This document shows, piece after piece, positions 59,853 through 64,000 of a stretch of DNA of 64,000 nucleotides; within the stretch, counting starts at the first letter, position 1, and each line of letters begins with the position of its first letter. The notes beneath the pieces are model-generated. The model saw only the letters and a program-made list of their open reading frames with translations. It made no database searches and was not told the origin of the DNA. A program made the translations under genes and the position numbers. Source of the stretch: Microbacterium sp. HD4P20 (GTDB lineage: Bacteria > Actinomycetota > Actinomycetes > Actinomycetales > Microbacteriaceae); contig NZ_JAHZQZ020000017.1 in assembly GCF_019449275.2 (NCBI RefSeq), positions 1 to 64,000 on the forward strand. The letters are read 5' to 3'.

Positions 59853-61856
59853 ATGACCGGGCTCACCCACCCTTCGCTCCGCGAGATCGCCGACAGCGGC
59901 ATCCCGTTCGCCCTCATCGCCCGCGACGGCGTCACCGTCGAGGTTCTCACCGGTGAGGTCGTCGACCTGGAGCTCCTCGCCGACATCCCCCTGACCGGCG
60001 CCGACGGGGCTCCGCGCGAAGTCCTCGCGCTCGTGCCGTTCCGCCAGGTGCGCGAGCGCGGGTTCGAGTGCCACGACGACGGCGCCCCGCTGCGCTGTCT
60101 CATCGTCGGCGAGCGCTTCGCGATCGATCGCGACGATGCGCTTGCCCAGCTGCCCACCACGCCCGTCCCGCTCCACGAGCCCGGCTTCGACATCCCCGAC
60201 GACGAATACGCCGACATCGTGCGACGGGTGATCTCGGACGAGATCGGCCGCGGCGAAGGCGCCAACTTCGTGATCCGCCGCGACTTCACCGCGGGAGTGA
60301 CGACGGATGCCGCGACCGCCGCCCTGACGTGGTTCCGCGCTCTGCTCGAGCACGAGCGCGGCGCGTACTGGACGTTCGCCGTCGTCACGCCCGGCCACGT
60401 CGCGGTCGGCGCCAGCCCCGAGGCGCACGTGAGCGCGCGGGGCGGCTCGCCCGCGGCCCCCGGCTATAGCACCGTGACCATGAACCCGATCTCGGGAACA
60501 TTCCGTCATCCCGCGGGCGGTGCGACCGCCGAGACGCTCTCGGAGTTCCTCGAGTCCACCAAGGAGACCGAGGAGCTCTTCATGGTGGTCGACGAAGAGC
60601 TCAAGATGATGAGCGCGGTGTGCTCGGACGGCGGCCGGATCACCGGTCCGCATCTGAAGGAGATGTCGCGGCTCACCCACACCGAGTACGTGCTGCGCGG
60701 ACGCAGTCGCCTGGACCCGCGCGAGATCCTGCGCGAGACGATGTTCGCCCCGACGGTGACGGGCTCGCCGATGCAGAACGCGTGCACGGTCATCACGCGG
60801 CACGAGAAGTCGCCGCGCGGGTACTACTCGGGCGTGGCCGCGCTGTTCACGCCGCGGCATCCGGATTCGCCTGCCGAGGGCGGCGAGCCCGACGGACCGA
60901 CGCACGACCTCGACGCGCCCATCCTCATCCGCACGGCGTATCTCGAGAACGGTCGCCTGCGGGTGCCGGTCGGCGCCACCCTCGTGCGTCACTCAGACCC
61001 CTACGGCGAGGTGGGCGAGACCCACGGCAAGGCGGCGGGCGTGCTGGGCGCGATCGGCGCCGTTCCCCGCGATGCCGCCGCCGAGCGGGCTGCCCAGGCC
61101 GCCGCCGTCGCGTCCGTCGTCGACACCGCTGCCGTCGACGAAGACGCGCCCGCCCCGCAACCGCGCCGCCTCGCCGACGACCCGGCGATCGCGGCGCTGC
61201 TCGCCTCTCGCAATGCGCGGCTCGCAGAGTTCTGGCTCAACCCGCAGGGATCGGGTGAGCCCGGGCCGTTCGCCGGCCGATCGGCGCTCGTCGTCGACGC
61301 CGAGGATCGTTTCACCACGATGCTCGCCCATCAGCTGCGGCATCTCGGTCTGGACGCCCGGATCGTGCCGTGGAGTCAGGTCACCGACGAGCAGGTCGAC
61401 GCCGCCGAGCTCCTCGTATGCGGCCCTGGTCCTGGCGACCCGCGCGACCCTGCGAGCGACCGCATGAAGCGCATGCGCGAACTCGTGCGGCGCCGGCGGG
61501 CCGCCGGCCGGCCACTGCTCGCGGTGTGCCTCAGCCACCAGATCCTCGCCCGCTCGTTGGGTCTGGGCCTGGCACCGCTCGCTGCGCCGCACCAGGGCCT
61601 GCAGAAGACGGTGGACGTGTTCGGCACGCCGGCATCCATCGGCTTCTACAACACCTTCACCGCGCGCGTCCCGGCCGAACAGGGGCGAGCCGGTGAGACC
61701 GAGATCGCCGCCGACCCCGAGACAGGCGACGTGTATGCGCTGCGGGGGCCGGGCTACGCCTCGGTGCAGGGCCACCTCGAGTCGATTCTGTCGCGCGACG
61801 GCATGACGACCCTCGAGCGCGTGGTCGCTCACGCCCTTGCCCCCGTTCGGACCTGA
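59853..61856 (+). CDS. trpE: Anthranilate synthase, fused component I and II (TrpE-TrpG)
   Basis: A 667-aa fusion that converts chorismate and glutamine to anthranilate. The N-terminal chorismate-binding part (about residues 1-440) shows TVTMNPISGTFRHP, ELFMVVDEELKMMSAVC and REILRETMFAPTVTGSPMQNA. The C-terminal glutamine amidotransferase (about 475-667) has Cys559 in AVCLSHQ and His641/Glu643 in GHLES. The Ser in CLSHQ is typical of this fused TrpEG/PhzE-like branch. The trp attenuator directly upstream favours tryptophan synthesis over phenazine-type ADIC synthesis. No other trp gene is near. Confidence 0.92.
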   Translation: MTGLTHPSLREIADSGIPFALIARDGVTVEVLTGEVVDLELLADIPLTGADGAPREVLALVPFRQVRERGFECHDDGAPLRCLIVGERFAIDRDDALAQLPTTPVPLHEPGFDIPDDEYADIVRRVISDEIGRGEGANFVIRRDFTAGVTTDAATAALTWFRALLEHERGAYWTFAVVTPGHVAVGASPEAHVSARGGSPAAPGYSTVTMNPISGTFRHPAGGATAETLSEFLESTKETEELFMVVDEELKMMSAVCSDGGRITGPHLKEMSRLTHTEYVLRGRSRLDPREILRETMFAPTVTGSPMQNACTVITRHEKSPRGYYSGVAALFTPRHPDSPAEGGEPDGPTHDLDAPILIRTAYLENGRLRVPVGATLVRHSDPYGEVGETHGKAAGVLGAIGAVPRDAAAERAAQAAAVASVVDTAAVDEDAPAPQPRRLADDPAIAALLASRNARLAEFWLNPQGSGEPGPFAGRSALVVDAEDRFTTMLAHQLRHLGLDARIVPWSQVTDEQVDAAELLVCGPGPGDPRDPASDRMKRMRELVRRRRAAGRPLLAVCLSHQILARSLGLGLAPLAAPHQGLQKTVDVFGTPASIGFYNTFTARVPAEQGRAGETEIAADPETGDVYALRGPGYASVQGHLESILSRDGMTTLERVVAHALAPVRT

Positions 61857-61870
61857 GCGAGGCATCCCGC

Positions 61871-63202
61871 TCAGAACAGCGAGATCGGGTTGAAGATATC
61901 GGCCAGGATCAGCACCGCTCCCATGCCGATGAGGGCGATCACCACGATGAACGTGAGCGGAACCAGCCTGGTGGCGTCGACGGGCTTCGGCGGGGGGCGG
62001 TGGAAGATCTTCGCCCATACCCGTTTGATGCCCTCCCACAATGCCACCGCGATGTGACCGCCGTCCAAGGGCAGCAGCGGGATCAGGTTGAAGACGAACA
62101 GCGCGATGTTCAACGACGCGAGGAGGGCGAGGAAGCCGGCGACCCGGTTGAGCACCGGCGAGTCCGCGGCGGCGACTTCGCCCGACAGGCGGCCGGCCCC
62201 GACCACGCTGAGCGGACCGTTGGGATCGCGCTCCTGTCCGGTCACCAGATCGACGCCGGTCTCCCAGACCTTGACCGGAAGCTGCCACAGGATGCCGGCG
62301 ACGGCGCCGACCTGGTCGACGGCCGCCTGCGCGCCGCCCCAGATCGGCTGACGCACGTACTCGACGGTCGGGCTGATGCCGACGAACCCGACTTCATCGG
62401 TGGTGGTCGTGCCATCCGGGGCCGTCACGGACGCTTCGGTGGTCGCCGGCTGCACCGTGAGTGTCCGCTCGGAGCCATCACGTTCGACCACGAGGGTGAG
62501 CGGATCCCCGGCGCCCTCCTGGATGACCGCGGACGCCTCGGCGAAGTCGTCCACCGGCTGCCCGTCGACCGAGAGGATCGTGTCGCCCGGCTCGATGCCC
62601 GCCGCAGCGGCAGGAGCGGCCGGATCCGACGCGGCGCACTCGGATGTCAAGGTCGCGGGCACGCACTCCGAGAGTGAGGCGACCGTGGTGGTGGCCGTCT
62701 GCACCCCGATTCCGGTGACCAGGATCGAGAACAGCACGATCGCGAAGAGGAAGTTCATGACCGGGCCGCCGAGCATCACGATCACGCGCTTGAACACGGG
62801 CAGCCGGTAGAACACCCGCCGGTCGTCGTCACCGTGGAGCGTCTCGTCGTTGGCCGCGCGTGCATCCTGCACCATCGTCGCGAAGAAGCCGCCGCCGGCT
62901 CGGCCCGGCCGCGCAGCGGTATCGGATCCGGATGCCGCAGCCTCTCGGGCCCGTTCCTCGGGCGACGGCGGGTACATGCCCGCCATCGAGATGTAGCCGC
63001 CGAGCGGAATGGCCTTCGCGCCGTACTCGGTCTCGCCGATGCGCCGCGACCAGAGGGTCGGGCCGAACCCGATCATGTACTGGCCGACACGCACCCCGAA
63101 CTTCTTGGCCGGCCACAGGTGGCCCAGTTCGTGCAGTGCGATCGACACGGCGAGGCCCACGACCATGAGCACGACGCCGATGACGAACGCAAGAGCTTCC
63201 AC
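61871..63202 (-). CDS. rip1: Site-2-type intramembrane zinc protease (M50, Rip1/RseP)
   Basis: A 443-aa membrane protease. The first helix carries the zinc motif HELGH (His24, Glu25, His28). A PDZ domain (about residues 185-290; AAGIEPGDTILSVDGQPVDDF) follows. The second metal-binding segment is NLIPLLPLDGGHIAVAL (about 358-374), with its Asp as ligand. Rip1-type enzymes cleave anti-sigma factors inside the membrane. GTG 63202 is chosen because TACCGT lies 6 nt before it; an upstream GTG at 63208 touches the hexamer. The neighbouring dxr of the usual dxr-rip-ispG cluster is missing. Confidence 0.94.
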   Translation of the reverse strand: MEALAFVIGVVLMVVGLAVSIALHELGHLWPAKKFGVRVGQYMIGFGPTLWSRRIGETEYGAKAIPLGGYISMAGMYPPSPEERAREAAASGSDTAARPGRAGGGFFATMVQDARAANDETLHGDDDRRVFYRLPVFKRVIVMLGGPVMNFLFAIVLFSILVTGIGVQTATTTVASLSECVPATLTSECAASDPAAPAAAAGIEPGDTILSVDGQPVDDFAEASAVIQEGAGDPLTLVVERDGSERTLTVQPATTEASVTAPDGTTTTDEVGFVGISPTVEYVRQPIWGGAQAAVDQVGAVAGILWQLPVKVWETGVDLVTGQERDPNGPLSVVGAGRLSGEVAAADSPVLNRVAGFLALLASLNIALFVFNLIPLLPLDGGHIAVALWEGIKRVWAKIFHRPPPKPVDATRLVPLTFIVVIALIGMGAVLILADIFNPISLF

Positions 63203-63208
63203 ACGCAC

Positions 63209-63214
63209 ACGGTA
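63209..63214 (-). promoter_or_regulatory. -10 hexamer deciding the Rip1 start
   Basis: TACCGT on the minus strand, 6 nt before GTG 63202. Confidence 0.55.
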
Positions 63215-63316
63215 CCCGCGTGCGGCTTTGAGTTGGGTGTGACCGCGGCCGCCGGCGAGCGGTTTGACGGAATCGAGCCCGTCAGCGCCTCACGTAAGCT
63301 CGAGCCAGGAGGAACC

Positions 63317-63892
63317 GTGAGCCCACGCCATGTGCGCGCCCTGCGCGGCACCGCCACGGCCGCCGTCGCAGCCGTCGTGGCCGCGACCGCGCACACACTG
63401 GCCGGTGGGGGCGCTCCTGCGCCGCTGCTGGTGGGCGCCGTCGCCATCCTCGGCGCACCGTTCGCCACCGCCCTGATCGGTCGCGCCCTGTCGATGTGGC
63501 GTGTCGCGAGCGCCGTGCTCGTGAGCCAGGTCCTGTTCCACGTGGCCTTCGCGTTCACTGCCGGCGCCGATCCCGCCGCGACCCCGGCCGCGCACGCGCA
63601 TCACCACGCCCTGACAGGCACCGCGACTGCCGTCCTCCCCGACGGCCCGATGACCACGGGTCACCTGCTCGCCGCGATCGCCACGATGCTCGCCCTCTAC
63701 GTCGGCGAACGGATGCTGCGTGCCCTGGGTCGTGGCATCCGTTCCCTCTTCTCGCGCGCCCGCGCGATCGCGCCCCGCCCCCCGGTCCCACGCCTCGTCT
63801 CGAGAGTCGCGCAACCCCTGCGTCGGCTGCGGATCGCCCTGTCGGGGCTGTCGCGACGAGGCCCGCCGTCGCTCGTCTTCGCGGTGCGCTGA
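63317..63892 (+). CDS. Membrane protein of unknown function with His-rich loop
   Basis: A 191-aa protein with three to four hydrophobic helices (about residues 10-28, 36-52, 58-82 and 112-133), a short His-rich loop (HAHHH, about 93-97) and a basic Arg/Pro-rich C-terminal tail of about 60 residues. AGGAGG lies 4-5 nt before GTG 63317. His-rich loops of this kind occur in proteins encoded near copper-handling genes of actinobacteria, but the relevant neighbours lie outside the window, so metal binding is only a guess. The gene is divergent from Rip1. Confidence 0.7.
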   Translation: MSPRHVRALRGTATAAVAAVVAATAHTLAGGGAPAPLLVGAVAILGAPFATALIGRALSMWRVASAVLVSQVLFHVAFAFTAGADPAATPAAHAHHHALTGTATAVLPDGPMTTGHLLAAIATMLALYVGERMLRALGRGIRSLFSRARAIAPRPPVPRLVSRVAQPLRRLRIALSGLSRRGPPSLVFAVR

Positions 63893-64000
63893 GCCCCGCA
63901 CGCCCCCGCCGGCCCGCCCTGTTCCCCGAACTCTTCGGACGCGGGCCGGAGTTTCCGCATCGCCGCGCAGTGAATCGTCCCTGCGCGCCAAGACGAAAGA

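Noticed and set aside
59853-61856. Phenazine-type ADIC synthase (PhzE) instead of anthranilate synthase
   Set aside because: The fused architecture and CLSHQ motif fit both, but the trp attenuator directly upstream and the absence of any phenazine gene favour anthranilate synthesis.
1-64000. tRNA, rRNA, CRISPR, insertion sequence or prophage
   Set aside because: No cloverleaf with a conserved T loop, no spaced identical short repeats of CRISPR type, and no transposase, integrase or phage structural gene were seen on reading both strands. The few repeats found are isolated palindromes or a two-unit tandem.

Overview
The window is high-GC, densely coded actinobacterial DNA. Gene content and order (nusA-ylxR-infB-rbfA, truB-ribF, proS, ispG and Rip1, PhoX, DUF1206, the fused anthranilate synthase) and a palindrome built on GAGCGAG/CGAGACGAAACGCG point to the family Microbacteriaceae, most likely Microbacterium. 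It is an ordinary chromosomal segment. I saw no insertion sequence, prophage, CRISPR array, tRNA or rRNA.

Layout. 1-9.8 kb: a 2OG-Fe(II) oxygenase, a PfkB kinase coupled to SurE, rpsO, an EamA exporter, YceI, an AraC regulator divergent from an NAD(P)-binding oxidoreductase, an FKBP, a PrsW protease and an FAH-family hydrolase. 9.8-20.9 kb: DUF4190 protein, aspA, a cyclic-nucleotide-type phosphodiesterase, pitA with a coupled small membrane protein, a membrane-anchored molybdopterin oxidoreductase, an S9 peptidase, an AbiEi/DUF559-like protein and pfkA. 21-31.9 kb: SNF2 helicase, lipoprotein, GDPD, coaBC, NRDE protein, LysM-like secreted protein, and the operon deoC-ALDH-truncated ALDH. 31.9-41 kb: ribF, small membrane proteins, truB, a uridine-kinase-like gene, mutY, and the translation cluster rbfA-infB-ylxR-nusA. 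41-50.7 kb: a variable stretch with a DUF308-lipase fusion, a secreted phosphoesterase-LamG protein, an AGCS symporter, DUF1206 and PhoX. 50.8-64 kb: LOG protein, proS, pcp, BenE-type carrier, RNB nuclease, ispG, LtrA, the trp leader with fused anthranilate synthase, Rip1 and a final membrane protein. The last 108 bases (63893-64000) hold no gene I can support, and the first 63 hold none either.

How the genes work together. Three phosphate-related genes (pitA, phoX, a secreted GDPD) each have an 11-nt direct repeat about 55-70 nt upstream of the start, in two cases of the GTTCACC type, which suggests a local PHO regulon. Tryptophan synthesis is controlled by a classical attenuator with a Trp-Trp leader peptide. 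Eighteen genes carry a TAnnnT -10 hexamer exactly 6-7 nt before the start codon, the signature of leaderless transcription, and this fixes several otherwise ambiguous starts. The most unusual non-coding signal is a family of intergenic inverted repeats with a constant structured core (CGACGCGCCG / CGGATGCCG / CGGCGTGTCG) inside outer stems whose sequence differs between copies while pairing is kept (2959-3045 and 27231-27350; possibly a reduced copy at 7514-7566).
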